Source: Candidatus Coprovivens excrementavium
GTDB taxonomy: Bacteria; Bacillota_I; Bacilli_A; RF39; UBA660
NCBI GenBank assembly: GCA_944363975.1
Contig: CALVVU010000004.1
Span: forward strand, 1-64,000
Reading direction: 5' to 3'
Length of the DNA: 64,000 nucleotides
Shown: one piece after another, positions 9,133-18,382 of the stretch
How positions within the stretch are numbered: the stretch's first letter is position 1
How the letters are laid out: the number at the start of each line of letters is the position of its first letter
Position numbers and translations under genes: made by a program
Notes under the pieces: model-generated
Seen by the model: only the letters and a program-made list of their open reading frames with translations
Database searches by the model: none
Told to the model about the DNA's origin: nothing

Positions 9133-9843
9133 ATGAAATATAAAAGAATATTACTAAAACTAAGTGGAGAATCCTTAGCTGGATCCAAAAAAGTAGGAAT
9201 CGATTTTGAAAAAGTTCTAGAAATATGTAAAGAAATTAAAGAAATAGCATCCTTAGGTGTCGAAGTAGCCATAGTCGTTGGTGGTGGAAACTTCTGGCGT
9301 GGTCGTAGTAATCAACAAATGGATCGCTGTACCTCAGACTATATCGGAATGCTTGGGACGACAATGAATGCTCTAGCTTTAGGAGATGCTTTCAAACAGT
9401 TGAATCAAGAAGTACGAGTTCAAACTGGCGTCGAAATGCGTCAAATCGCCGAATTTTATATTAAAGACCGCGCTATTAAACACTTAGAAAAAGGTCGTGT
9501 TGTTATCTTCGGCTGTGGAACCGGCTCACCGTTTTTCTCAACTGATACAGCAGCGGCTTTAAGAGCTAACGAAATAAATGCCGATGCACTATTAAAAGCT
9601 ACAAACGTCGATGGTATCTACGACAAAGATCCTAAAAAGTATGAAGATGCCAAAAAAATATCATCTATTACATATCTTGATGTTCTAAATAAAAAATTAA
9701 ACGTTATGGATACAACAGCTACTTCATTATGTATGGATAACGAAGTACCAATAATTGTTTTCGACATTAATAAACCTCATAATTTAAAAAAGATAATAAA
9801 ATGTGAAAAAATAGGTACGATAGTCCAAAGTGATAACAAATAA
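9133..9843 (+). CDS. pyrH: UMP kinase
   Basis: 236 residues, the normal length for bacterial UMP kinase, which makes UDP from UMP and ATP in the cytoplasm for pyrimidine and cell-wall precursor supply. Visible motifs are ILLKLSGESLAG at the start, VVGGGNFWRGR, the GTGSPFFSTDTAAALRA block, and KATNVDGIYDKDPK near the nucleotide site. The ribosome site is TAGGAGGA. In most Bacillota this gene lies between tsf and frr; here it stands alone behind an attenuator-like leader, some 30 kb from rpsB-tsf-frr. The identification is certain. Confidence 0.97.
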   Translation: MKYKRILLKLSGESLAGSKKVGIDFEKVLEICKEIKEIASLGVEVAIVVGGGNFWRGRSNQQMDRCTSDYIGMLGTTMNALALGDAFKQLNQEVRVQTGVEMRQIAEFYIKDRAIKHLEKGRVVIFGCGTGSPFFSTDTAAALRANEINADALLKATNVDGIYDKDPKKYEDAKKISSITYLDVLNKKLNVMDTTATSLCMDNEVPIIVFDINKPHNLKKIIKCEKIGTIVQSDNK

Positions 9844-9844
9844 T

Positions 9845-9872
9845 TTGACAAAAATTAATAAAGTGATATGAT
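9845..9872 (+). promoter_or_regulatory. Sigma-A type promoter for the 9899 gene
   Basis: Consensus TTGACA (9845-9850), a 16-base spacer, TATGAT (9867-9872), starting right after the pyrH stop codon. Confidence 0.75.
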
Positions 9873-9898
9873 AATAACGCCACAAGAAAGGAAAATTT

Positions 9899-10225
9899 AT
9901 GAAAGGCGATAAAGAAACAATAAAATTTTTAGATTTCAAATCAAAAGAAGAAAAAACAAAATCAGAAATAGGGGGATATATTCTAGGAGGATCATTATTA
10001 AGTTTTCTTAGTTTAATAAATTTAACTAATATTGAACAAGCTAATACTAAAATAGCTCCTCTTACTTTAACCATAATTCCTTTAATGGGAGCAATCTATT
10101 GCTTTACTAAATCATCAATAAAAAAAGATGAGCTATTGTATATTAGAGGAGAAATAGAAACAATTCGTCATTCCCTAATCAATATGGGACTTGAAGATAA
10201 AGCTATATACGGAAAAAAATACTAA
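9899..10225 (+). CDS. Small membrane protein of unknown function
   Basis: 108 residues with a charged N-terminal segment, two membrane helices (about residues 26-42 and 53-70) and a charged cytosolic C-terminal helix. No family is recognised. It has its own strong promoter and AGAAAGGA ribosome site and is followed by a terminator, so it is a single-gene transcript. Confidence 0.7.
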   Translation: MKGDKETIKFLDFKSKEEKTKSEIGGYILGGSLLSFLSLINLTNIEQANTKIAPLTLTIIPLMGAIYCFTKSSIKKDELLYIRGEIETIRHSLINMGLEDKAIYGKKY

Positions 10226-10247
10226 AACTACTTTATAGTAGTTTTTT
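10224..10247 (+). terminator. Rho-independent terminator
   Basis: aaaactac and gtagtttt pair over eight positions around a 6-base loop, followed by T run. Confidence 0.8.
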
Positions 10248-10285
10248 TACTATCTAAATATGTTAAAATAAAAAAGGTGATATCT

Positions 10286-11842
10286 ATGCCAAAAATAGAC
10301 AATATAAAAATATATGAAGACCTAACAGAGGATAAACTACAAGCCAAAATTCTTCAAAAATATAAAATAAACCCTCAAGATATTCTTTCATTTACTATTA
10401 TAAAAAAATCAATCGATGCTCGTGACAAAAACAACGTTCACTACAATTATACAATTCATCTAGAAGTATCAAACGAGACCAAATATCCCCACTTAAAAAG
10501 AGTGGAAAATATTTTTTTACCACCAATTAATAAAAGACGAAACTCTTCTTACAAGCCAATAATAATTGGCTCTGGACCAGCTGGTTTATTCTGTGCCTTA
10601 ACTTTAATTAATAATGGTTACGAACCAATTATAATTGAACAAGGTTCATCTGTCGATGAAAGAATATCTATCGTCAATGAGTATCGATATAAAGCAAAAA
10701 TTAATACTACATGTAATGTTCAATTTGGGGAAGGAGGAGCCGGGACATTTTCAGATGGCAAGCTAACTACTGGAATTTCATCGCCATACATAAAAGAAGT
10801 TCTAAATTATTTTTATCAATTTGGAGCTCCTAAAGAAATAACCTACCTAAGCCATCCTCATATTGGCACAGATAATCTAATTGTTATTCTTAAACATATC
10901 CGTTCATATATCGAATCAAAAGGTGGAAAATATTACTTCAATACCAAATTTATTGATTTCAAACAAGAAGATAATTATCTAAAAGTAATTTGTGAAAACC
11001 AAGAATTTACTACTGACGCCCTGGTTTTAGCTATTGGTCATAGTTCACGTGATACTATTAGAATGCTCTATAATAAAAATATTAATATCACTCGTAAAAA
11101 CTTTTCTGTCGGTGTACGTATTGAACATCATCAAGATATGATTAATAAAGCACAATATGGCACTAAGACAAAATTAAACTTGCCACCCGCTGAATACAAA
11201 CTAGTATATCATGGTCCTAATAGAAGTTGTTACACATTTTGTATGTGCCCTGGTGGCGAAGTAATAGCATCTTCATCAGAACCAGAATCTATTGTCACAA
11301 ATGGAATGTCCTTATTTAATCGTGCTCAAGAAAATGCTAATAGTGCTTTATTAGTTAATATTCAAACAACAGACTTCTCTGGTATAGACCCTCTAGCAGG
11401 TTTAAAATTTCAAGAACAACTAGAACATCAAGCCTATCTTTTAGCAGGCAGTAACTATAATGCTCCAGTTCAAAGAGTTGAAGATTTCTTAAATAATCAA
11501 AAATCAACACATATAGGAAAAATAATTCCATCGTACAAACCAGGATATACCTTATGTAACTTAAATGATTTATTTCCAAAATTTATTTCTGATACCTTAA
11601 AAGAAGGAATTCAATATTTTGATCACAAAATTAAAGGTTTCGCCAATCCTGATGCCATTTTAACAGGTGTGGAAACTAGATCATCATCTCCTGTAACTAT
11701 AACTCGTAACGAAAATTATATGTCTAATATTAAAGGTATCTATCCTTGTGGTGAGGGAGCAGGGTATGCCGGTGGCATAACATCTGCAGCTATTGATGGT
11801 ATCAAAGTAGCAATTAAAATAATCGAAAATAATCAAAACTAG
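10286..11842 (+). CDS. FAD-dependent dehydrogenase-like flavoprotein (COG2509 type)
   Basis: 518 residues from ATG 10286, which follows AAAGGTGAT; the upstream in-frame GTG overlaps that site. After an N-terminal domain of about 90 residues comes the FAD-binding Rossmann motif GSGPAGLFCA (from residue 95), a QFGEGGAGTFSDGKL block, and a C-terminal PCGEGAGYAGGI motif that closes the FAD site. This order is typical of the widespread but uncharacterised FAD-dependent dehydrogenases of COG2509. The substrate is unknown. It is a single gene flanked by terminators. The family call is strong; no reaction can be assigned. Confidence 0.88.
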   Translation: MPKIDNIKIYEDLTEDKLQAKILQKYKINPQDILSFTIIKKSIDARDKNNVHYNYTIHLEVSNETKYPHLKRVENIFLPPINKRRNSSYKPIIIGSGPAGLFCALTLINNGYEPIIIEQGSSVDERISIVNEYRYKAKINTTCNVQFGEGGAGTFSDGKLTTGISSPYIKEVLNYFYQFGAPKEITYLSHPHIGTDNLIVILKHIRSYIESKGGKYYFNTKFIDFKQEDNYLKVICENQEFTTDALVLAIGHSSRDTIRMLYNKNINITRKNFSVGVRIEHHQDMINKAQYGTKTKLNLPPAEYKLVYHGPNRSCYTFCMCPGGEVIASSSEPESIVTNGMSLFNRAQENANSALLVNIQTTDFSGIDPLAGLKFQEQLEHQAYLLAGSNYNAPVQRVEDFLNNQKSTHIGKIIPSYKPGYTLCNLNDLFPKFISDTLKEGIQYFDHKIKGFANPDAILTGVETRSSSPVTITRNENYMSNIKGIYPCGEGAGYAGGITSAAIDGIKVAIKIIENNQN

Positions 11843-11861
11843 CTCATAGCTAGTTTTTTTA
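11835..11861 (+). terminator. Rho-independent terminator after the flavoprotein gene
   Basis: aaaactagct and agctagtttt form a 10-base stem with a 3-base loop, then T run. The stem includes the stop codon. Confidence 0.85.
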
Positions 11862-11870
11862 TTAAAATAA

Positions 11871-12197
11871 CACATACTATTAAATATTCTAATTATCATC
11901 ATTACTGCTATAACAGATAAAATTATAATAACAGTATCTATTATTTATTTATTAATATCAATTACAAATATATATTTAGTATTTAATAAATCTAAATATA
12001 ATAAGAAACTTAACTATCTAAAATATAGTTTAGTCTTATTAGCTTTATGTGATATCTGTATTCTAATTAAACATTTTACTAATCAAAACTTTATACTTGA
12101 TATATTAGAAAGATTATTTTACAGTTCATCTCAAGCAATAATCATTTACTATCTACTAAAATCATCTTATTATAAAAAATATTCACTTCAAAATTAG
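11871..12197 (+). pseudogene. Membrane-protein reading frame with no usual start codon
   Basis: About 108 open codons end at TAG 12195-12197, in frame with CAC 11871 just after a TAA. The translation is clearly membrane-protein-like, with three or four hydrophobic helices (IIIITAI, SIIYLLISI, SLVLLALCDICILI, AIIIYYLL) separated by Lys/Asn-rich loops. It contains no ATG, GTG or TTG near its beginning and no ribosome site. It may be the rest of a larger gene (the N-terminal regions of the nearby kinases have a similar character) or start at a rare ATT/ATA codon. It fills an otherwise geneless 417-base gap. Confidence 0.4.
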
Positions 12198-12203
12198 ATA
12201 AAT

Positions 12204-12232
12204 TTGCCAATTTATATAAAATATTGTAAACT
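12204..12232 (+). promoter_or_regulatory. Candidate promoter for the 12260 gene
   Basis: TTGCCA (12204-12209), 17 bases, TAAACT (12227-12232). The match is moderate. Confidence 0.4.
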
Positions 12233-12259
12233 TAAATCAGTTAACGGGGGAGAGTATTA

Positions 12260-14059
12260 ATGAAAGAAGAACAAATCCTAACAGGATATCCACATCTTGA
12301 TAATATACACAAAAAATATTATGGTGAAAAAGGTCAAAAAGCAATCGAAATAAATAAAACGATGTATAGATACATAAAAGATAGAGCTGATCAATATAAA
12401 GGCATTGCCATTTCCTTTTACGGCGAAGATATAACATATTTAGAATTAATGCAAAAAATCGAAAAATATGCAACTGCCTTTCATAACCTTGGATTGAGAA
12501 AAGGCGATATTGTAACATTTTTATTACCTTCTATGCCAGAAACATATTATATGTTTTACGCTTTAGATATGTTAGGTATTGCTAGAAATATTGTTGATTT
12601 AAGAACTTCAATCGAAGGAATAAAAAAATATATAAACGAAACAGAATCTAAAACATTAATATGTTTAAATAGCTTTAATCCTTCGAAAGTAAAAGAATTA
12701 TTAAATTCAACTTCTATAAAAAGAGTTATAACTACAAACGCACCTTTTTCATCTATAAAAAGTAAAATAAAGCAAAGTATAGGAAAAGGAGTAGTATGGG
12801 TTGAAGGTATAGGGTATAAATCATTAGGGAATCAAATAATTTGCCCAGAAGAATTTAAAAATGCAGGAGCAACTCAAGTTGGTTATAATATAGAAGCACC
12901 TTACGTACCAGAAGAAACAACTTTATACGTACATACATCAGGAACTATCAAATTTCCTAAAACAGTAATGTCAACAGATGAATGCCAGAACTTTGTTGCT
13001 GCAGAATACGAGAAATCCTTAATGGATTTACAGGAACATGATCGTTTCTTAGCAATAATGCCACCTTGGATATTATATGGAATAATGGGATTCCATATGC
13101 CTTTATCTTTAGGAATGACAGTTTATCCCATTCCAGACCCTTCGTCTGCAAAATTTGACGAATTAGTTCTTGATATAAAACCAAACCATGTAGCAGGAGT
13201 ACCTAATCATTTTATATCTCTATTAGAAAGTAAGAAGATAAAAAGAGATACAGATTTATCATTTGGTAAAACATATGCTTGTGGAGGTGCACCAATAAAT
13301 TCAACTAAACAAGATGAAGTAAGTGAATTTTTAATCCAACACGGATCAAAATCAAGATTATCACCAGGGTACGCATTTAGTGAAAATACTAGTATCGGTA
13401 CTGCAAATCAAGGAGATTATTATAAATTAGGTAGTGTCGGAATTCCATTACCCGATATAGAGGTCATGGTTGTAGATAGAGAAGATCATCATCCTTTAAA
13501 ATTTAATGAAACAGGAATAATATGTTTAAGAGGAGCGTTGATGAAAGGCTATTTAGGAGATAAAGAGGAAACAGATAAAGTTATAATAGAACACGAAGGA
13601 AAAAAATGGGCTTTATCTGGAGATATAGGGCATGTAGACGAAGAAGGTTTCATATTTATAGAAGGACGCGAGAAAAATGTTATTATAGCTCATGACGGTT
13701 TCAAAATAGCACCAAATGAAATTGAATCAAAAATATGTCAACATCCTGAAGTTAAAAATTGTATTGTTTTTGGAACTAAGGATGAACGATATGAATTTGG
13801 AGATGTTGCTATTGCTTTTATAGAACTAAAAGAAAAAAATAGAAGTAAACAAGAAGAAAGCAAAATTATAAAAGAAATCAAGCAACTTTGTGAGAAAGAA
13901 TTATCATCATATTATCAGCCGTTTGCATATTATGTTGGTAAAATACCATATACTCCAATGATGAAAGATGACAAAATTAAAATGCGTGAAATGTATGCAA
14001 CAGAAAAAAAGAAAAATCCTGTAAAAAAACTTGTGTTTAAAACTAACATATATAAGTAG
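12260..14059 (+). CDS. AMP-forming acyl-CoA synthetase-like enzyme (ANL family)
   Basis: 599 residues, standard for the adenylate-forming superfamily, which activates a carboxylic acid as acyl-AMP and usually passes it to CoA. The ATP loop is YVHTSGTIKFPKTV near residues 223-236; the usual Gly-rich TSGTTG-PKG is changed to TSGTIKFPKT. Also visible are PGYAFSENTS, LSGDIGHVDEEGFIFIEGREK (hinge region) and a C-terminal MKDDKIKMREM, where a lysine can act as the catalytic Lys. There is no carrier-protein domain, so it is not an NRPS module. It heads a run of five same-strand genes including a PlsC-like acyltransferase, suggesting that it supplies acyl groups; the substrate is unknown. The ribosome site is GGGGGAGAG. 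Confidence 0.85.
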   Translation: MKEEQILTGYPHLDNIHKKYYGEKGQKAIEINKTMYRYIKDRADQYKGIAISFYGEDITYLELMQKIEKYATAFHNLGLRKGDIVTFLLPSMPETYYMFYALDMLGIARNIVDLRTSIEGIKKYINETESKTLICLNSFNPSKVKELLNSTSIKRVITTNAPFSSIKSKIKQSIGKGVVWVEGIGYKSLGNQIICPEEFKNAGATQVGYNIEAPYVPEETTLYVHTSGTIKFPKTVMSTDECQNFVAAEYEKSLMDLQEHDRFLAIMPPWILYGIMGFHMPLSLGMTVYPIPDPSSAKFDELVLDIKPNHVAGVPNHFISLLESKKIKRDTDLSFGKTYACGGAPINSTKQDEVSEFLIQHGSKSRLSPGYAFSENTSIGTANQGDYYKLGSVGIPLPDIEVMVVDREDHHPLKFNETGIICLRGALMKGYLGDKEETDKVIIEHEGKKWALSGDIGHVDEEGFIFIEGREKNVIIAHDGFKIAPNEIESKICQHPEVKNCIVFGTKDERYEFGDVAIAFIELKEKNRSKQEESKIIKEIKQLCEKELSSYYQPFAYYVGKIPYTPMMKDDKIKMREMYATEKKKNPVKKLVFKTNIYK

Positions 14060-14079
14060 ATTTTTATCTACTTTTTTTG
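14054..14079 (+). terminator. Terminator between the synthetase and the first kinase
   Basis: aagtagat and atctactt pair around four T, followed by T7. A TATAAT at 14080-14085 directly after it could be the -10 box of the next gene. Confidence 0.7.
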
Positions 14080-14108
14080 TATAATAAAATAAGAAAAGTA
14101 GTGATAAT

Positions 14109-16427
14109 ATGACATACACATATGAAACAATTATGATTTGTTTTATGTTCTTTTTAATGATAATTGGTTATACTTATTTAAGAAAAGATAAAATTAAAAC
14201 AAAAGAAATTGAAATTTATAATAAAATAATAATAATTTCATTCTCAGCACTAATTTTCGAGTTGCTAAGCTGTTATTTCGTCCGTGACTTTAACAATAAA
14301 TATATTCAATCAGTTGTAGTTAATCGCCTTTTTATAATAATAATTATAACTTGGTTTCATGAATTTACAAAATATATATACACTATATCCTTGAATAAAG
14401 AAAATAAAGTATCATTATTTTTATTTAATAATTATAATCTAATAAAAAAAATTACACTAACAACATTATGTATATTAATAGGAATAGCATTATTTGGTCC
14501 ACTATATTTTTTTAGTGAGGGAGAGATAGTTTATTCGTATGGTCCATCAACAAATGCGATAGCAATAGGAGCCTTTTTTTATATAACTCTATGGATAATT
14601 TGTGTTCTATCAAATTACAAAAATATTAAAAACAAAAAGTATATACCATTATTTTTGCTTATTATAATAGTTGCATCCGTAACTATTATAAGAATTTTTA
14701 GACCAGATATTTTATTCATATCTGTAACTATTTCATTAATTACAATAATAATGTACTTCACAATCGAAAACCCAGATGTCAAAATGCTAGAACAAGTAAC
14801 CATTGCCAAAGATGCAGCCGAAAAAGCCAATCACGCTAAATCAGATTTTTTATCTAATATGTCACACGAAATAAGAACACCATTAAATGCTATAGTTGGT
14901 TTTTCTGAAAGTTTAAAAGAAGATGATATTCCAGCCTCTGCGCAAGAAAAAGTTAATGATATAATAATGGCTTCTAACAACTTACTGGAAATAGTTAATG
15001 GTATTTTAGATATCTCCAAAATAGAAGCTAACAAACTAGAAATAATTAATAAAGAATACGATATAAAATCTATGTTAGATGAATTAGTAGCTTTAACCAA
15101 AGCACGCATAGGGGACAAAGGTCTAGAATTCAGGATAAATATTGATCCAGCAATACCACGTGTGCTATATGGAGATAACATTCGTTTAAAACAGATAATT
15201 CTAAATATTTTAACCAATGCTGTTAAATATACCAAAGAAGGGTTTATTGCGTTTACTGTTTCAACCGTTATTAAAGACAATGTCTGTCGTTTAATTATTT
15301 CAGTAGAAGATAGTGGTATAGGTATAAAAGAGGAAAGTCTTCCTAAATTATTTTCTAAATTTGAAAGGCTTAACGTTGAAAAACAACTTACAATCGAAGG
15401 AACAGGATTGGGTCTTGCAATCACAAAGAAACTCGTTGAATTAATGAATGGTAAAATTGTCGTTCAATCTGTCTATGGCAAAGGTTCTAAATTCACTGTT
15501 TCTATTGATCAAAGAATAATTTCTGTAGCTCCACCAGCTGTTAAAGAATCTCCTAAATCCGAAAGTAAATTTATCAATGCTAATGGTGCACGTATTTTAC
15601 TTGTTGACGATAATGAATTAAATATTAAAGTTGCCTCTGTATTATTAAAAAAATATAATTTTAATATTGATTCATGTACTAGTGGCTTATCGTGTCTAGC
15701 TAAAATAAAAAATAACGAAACTTACGATATTATTTTCTTAGATGATATGATGCCTAAAATGAATGGTCGTGAAACATTAAAAAAATTAAAAGAAATTTCC
15801 AATTTTAACACACCAGTTATCGCTTTAACAGCTAATGCCATAACAGGAATGAAACAAGAATATCTAGAATGTGGTTTCGACGACTATCTAGCTAAACCAA
15901 TCGAAAAGCCAGAGTTAGAAAGAATCATCAAAAAATACATCAATAAGATAAATAGTAAATCTACTAATAGTAATATGTATCAAGGTACAAAATCAATATT
16001 AGAAAAAACCATAAAAATTGAATTACCAATTCTTGCAAGCTCTAAAAATAAATCGTTAAACTTTGCGGGCAAAAAGATTCTACTAGTTGATGATAATCAA
16101 CTTAATATTAAAGTAGCAGAAAATTCTTTAAAAAAATATAATTTTGATATAACATCCGTAAATAGCGGATCATCTTGTATAGAAAAAGTAATTGATAATA
16201 AGTATGATTTAATCTTTATGGACGATATGATGCCTGAATTAGATGGCTGTCAGACTCTTGAGAATCTTAATACTCTTGCTGACTTCAATAGCCCTGTTAT
16301 TCTCATGACAGCATCATCTAAAGATGAAGTTCAAGATAAACTAGAGAATTATAATTTCGCTGGTTACTTAGCTAAGCCATTTAATAAAAACGATTTAGAA
16401 GAACTTTTAACTAAGTTATTGAATTAA
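14109..16427 (+). CDS. Membrane hybrid histidine kinase with two receiver domains
   Basis: 772 residues. About seven membrane helices occupy residues 5-215 with no large outside sensor domain. A linker ending in YFTIENPDVK leads to the HisKA box with the phosphorylated histidine in SNMSHEIRTPLN (His253). The HATPase part has NILTNAVKYT, DSGIGIKEE and GTGLGLAITKKL. Two receiver domains follow: the first with LVDDN near 497 and acceptor Asp545 in FLDDMMP, the second with Asp705 in FMDDMMP and lysine in AKPF. Such hybrids pass phosphate to an Hpt domain, and the next gene encodes one. The whole upstream half is shared in plan with the kinase at 18383. The signal is unknown. Confidence 0.93.
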   Translation: MTYTYETIMICFMFFLMIIGYTYLRKDKIKTKEIEIYNKIIIISFSALIFELLSCYFVRDFNNKYIQSVVVNRLFIIIIITWFHEFTKYIYTISLNKENKVSLFLFNNYNLIKKITLTTLCILIGIALFGPLYFFSEGEIVYSYGPSTNAIAIGAFFYITLWIICVLSNYKNIKNKKYIPLFLLIIIVASVTIIRIFRPDILFISVTISLITIIMYFTIENPDVKMLEQVTIAKDAAEKANHAKSDFLSNMSHEIRTPLNAIVGFSESLKEDDIPASAQEKVNDIIMASNNLLEIVNGILDISKIEANKLEIINKEYDIKSMLDELVALTKARIGDKGLEFRINIDPAIPRVLYGDNIRLKQIILNILTNAVKYTKEGFIAFTVSTVIKDNVCRLIISVEDSGIGIKEESLPKLFSKFERLNVEKQLTIEGTGLGLAITKKLVELMNGKIVVQSVYGKGSKFTVSIDQRIISVAPPAVKESPKSESKFINANGARILLVDDNELNIKVASVLLKKYNFNIDSCTSGLSCLAKIKNNETYDIIFLDDMMPKMNGRETLKKLKEISNFNTPVIALTANAITGMKQEYLECGFDDYLAKPIEKPELERIIKKYINKINSKSTNSNMYQGTKSILEKTIKIELPILASSKNKSLNFAGKKILLVDDNQLNIKVAENSLKKYNFDITSVNSGSSCIEKVIDNKYDLIFMDDMMPELDGCQTLENLNTLADFNSPVILMTASSKDEVQDKLENYNFAGYLAKPFNKNDLEELLTKLLN

Positions 16428-16469
16428 TTATTATATTATAATAAAATTGAAATAAGGTATGGTGGTAAA

Positions 16470-17255
16470 ATGAAAGATATTAATTTTCTAAAACAAAATA
16501 ATGTTGATGTAGATAAATGTTTAGAACTATTTGGTGATATTGAAACATATAATGATACAATTAAAGAATTTCAATCTGGGTTAGATGAAAAATTATCACA
16601 AATAACTAAATATTATAATGATGGTGATATGCCTAATTATGCCATATATGTTCATTCACTTAAAAGCGATTGCAAATATTTTGGCTTTACAACTTTAGCT
16701 AATCTAGCATATGAACATGAAATGAAAAGCAAAAATAACGATTTTGAATATGTTAAAAACAATTATGCAAGATTAATGGAAGAAGCCGAAAAAGTAAAAA
16801 ATATTGTAAATGAATATCTAGAGGATAATACAACGATAGAAACTTTAAATGAAGAAAATGAAACCCTAACAGAAGATATAATTTTAGTAGCTGATGATTC
16901 AGAAGTTATAAGAATCTTTGTAAAAAAAATATTTGACGCTAACTATCAATTAGAATTTGCTAAAAACGGTCAAGAAGCTTTAAATATTATTCGTGATCAT
17001 GAAAATGACAATCGTATCAAAGCAATTCTTCTAGATCTAAATATGCCTAAAGTAAGTGGATTTTCTGTTTTAGATTATATGACTCAAAGTAATTTATTAG
17101 AAAAAATGCCTGTAACAATTATTAGTGGCGATTCATCAAGCGAAGCAATTAATCGTGCATTTGAATATCCAATAGTTGATATGATAAATAAGCCATTCAG
17201 TGAAGATAAGATAAAAGATGCTGTTGAAAAAACTATTAGAAGAGCTAGTAATTAA
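16470..17255 (+). CDS. Hpt phosphotransfer protein with receiver domain
   Basis: 261 residues. The N-terminal part is an Hpt four-helix domain with the phosphorylatable histidine in VHSLKSDCKYFG (His62). After a Glu-rich linker (residues 115-138) comes a receiver domain with VADDSE, acceptor Asp189 in LLDLNMPK, ISGDSS and NKPF. It would take phosphate from the hybrid kinases beside it and end in its own receiver. There is no DNA-binding or enzymatic output domain, so the final output is elsewhere or is protein binding. It lies 42 bases after the first kinase and is likely co-transcribed. A terminator follows. Confidence 0.9.
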   Translation: MKDINFLKQNNVDVDKCLELFGDIETYNDTIKEFQSGLDEKLSQITKYYNDGDMPNYAIYVHSLKSDCKYFGFTTLANLAYEHEMKSKNNDFEYVKNNYARLMEEAEKVKNIVNEYLEDNTTIETLNEENETLTEDIILVADDSEVIRIFVKKIFDANYQLEFAKNGQEALNIIRDHENDNRIKAILLDLNMPKVSGFSVLDYMTQSNLLEKMPVTIISGDSSSEAINRAFEYPIVDMINKPFSEDKIKDAVEKTIRRASN

Positions 17256-17269
17256 ACTGGCTTTTTTTT
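17243..17269 (+). terminator. Rho-independent terminator after the Hpt gene
   Basis: agctagt and actggct pair (one U-G) across a 6-base loop, followed by eight T; the stem overlaps the stop codon. Confidence 0.65.
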
Positions 17270-17279
17270 ATAGCAAAAT

Positions 17280-17308
17280 TTGACTCTATTTTTAACAAAC
17301 GATATAAT
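17280..17308 (+). promoter_or_regulatory. Strong promoter for the PlsC-like gene
   Basis: TTGACT (17280-17285), 17-base spacer, perfect TATAAT (17303-17308). Confidence 0.8.
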
Positions 17309-17331
17309 TAAAGTAGGTAAGGGGGATAAAT

Positions 17332-18333
17332 ATGGAAGATTTTAAAAGAGAAAATTTATTTAATATATATTTTAAAATGACACAAGAAGAAGTAATTACA
17401 TATTATCAAAATTTAAGAAAACAATTATATTTAGAAGACGAGCCAATTAGAGGAATTGAAATAAGAAAAAAATTATATAAAATAATTCGCTTAATTTTAA
17501 AAATAGATGCCCTTTGTGCCAAAAGAAATGTTTCGATTTTATCTGACTCAAGAAATTTAATTTATGATTATAAAACTAAAAAAACTAGTTACATTCAGCC
17601 ATCTATCTGTCGTTCAAAAATTCAAAGAGATAAATCACGTATTTATACATGCACTCATATAGGTAGATATGATATTGAAAGTGCTTTATATGGTGTAAAT
17701 GATAACTGTTATTTTATAATGGGTGATCCAGGTGAAACATACCAAAATGTTGATGGTCTTTTGCTAAGAGCTAATGGTGTATCATGGTTTGAAATGTATA
17801 ATAAGTTCGACGCCCATACTGTAAATGTTCGTCAAACCAAAGTATTATCTCAAGGCGGTAACGAATTAAACTTTGGCGAATCAGCTTATTGCCTAGATCC
17901 TGTAAATCCTGTTGGAAAAATCCACCCTGGCGTAGTTAAAAGAGCAATCAAAACAGATTCACGTATCATTCCTGTCAGCATGGAACAATATGAAAATAAA
18001 GGAATTAAAGAATATATTCTAAACATTGGAAGAAGCATTAATTTAACTGGTGCTGAAATTAATGAAGCAGAAACAATTGCATTATTTATTCAAAAAGAAA
18101 TGATTGATTTAAAACGTGAAATATGGTATTTCTTCGGTGGAAGTAAACCATCTGAAGAAGAATTTATTAATGATCCTGAAGGATTACAAAAATATAAGAG
18201 ATGGGTTGATTTTATAATGCGTGATGTACCATCATACTATACTATCGAAGATATTATGAGTGAAGTATATTCACCATCTCAATTAACCATCGATTCTCTA
18301 GAAAAAATTGGCTATTTAAAGAAAAGGAAATAA
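17332..18333 (+). CDS. PlsC-like (glycerophospholipid-type) acyltransferase
   Basis: 333 residues. The key evidence is THIGRYDIESA, an H-x4-D motif (His109, Asp114) as in acylglycerol-phosphate acyltransferases. It is followed by a GDPGETYQNVDG block, LDPVNPVGKIHPG in the place of motif III, and a hydrophobic DSRIIPVSME like motif IV. The usual Asn before the histidine is Thr, and the protein has no obvious membrane helix, so it is a distant member. It would transfer an acyl chain to a hydroxyl acceptor. It sits between an Hpt-receiver gene and a hybrid kinase, with an acyl-CoA-synthetase-like gene upstream in the same cluster. The acceptor is unknown. The ribosome site is AAGGGGGAT. Confidence 0.65.
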   Translation: MEDFKRENLFNIYFKMTQEEVITYYQNLRKQLYLEDEPIRGIEIRKKLYKIIRLILKIDALCAKRNVSILSDSRNLIYDYKTKKTSYIQPSICRSKIQRDKSRIYTCTHIGRYDIESALYGVNDNCYFIMGDPGETYQNVDGLLLRANGVSWFEMYNKFDAHTVNVRQTKVLSQGGNELNFGESAYCLDPVNPVGKIHPGVVKRAIKTDSRIIPVSMEQYENKGIKEYILNIGRSINLTGAEINEAETIALFIQKEMIDLKREIWYFFGGSKPSEEEFINDPEGLQKYKRWVDFIMRDVPSYYTIEDIMSEVYSPSQLTIDSLEKIGYLKKRK

Positions 18334-18382
18334 TTGAAAAAAAATAAAACAAGTGATATTCTTATAATAGAGGTGAAGTAGT

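Noticed and set aside
12260-14059. Adenylation enzyme as part of a non-ribosomal peptide system
   Set aside because: No carrier, condensation or thioesterase domains in or near it.
14831-15424. Long minus-strand open frame opposite the first kinase
   Set aside because: It is a shadow of a well-supported kinase domain, without ribosome site or recognisable motifs.
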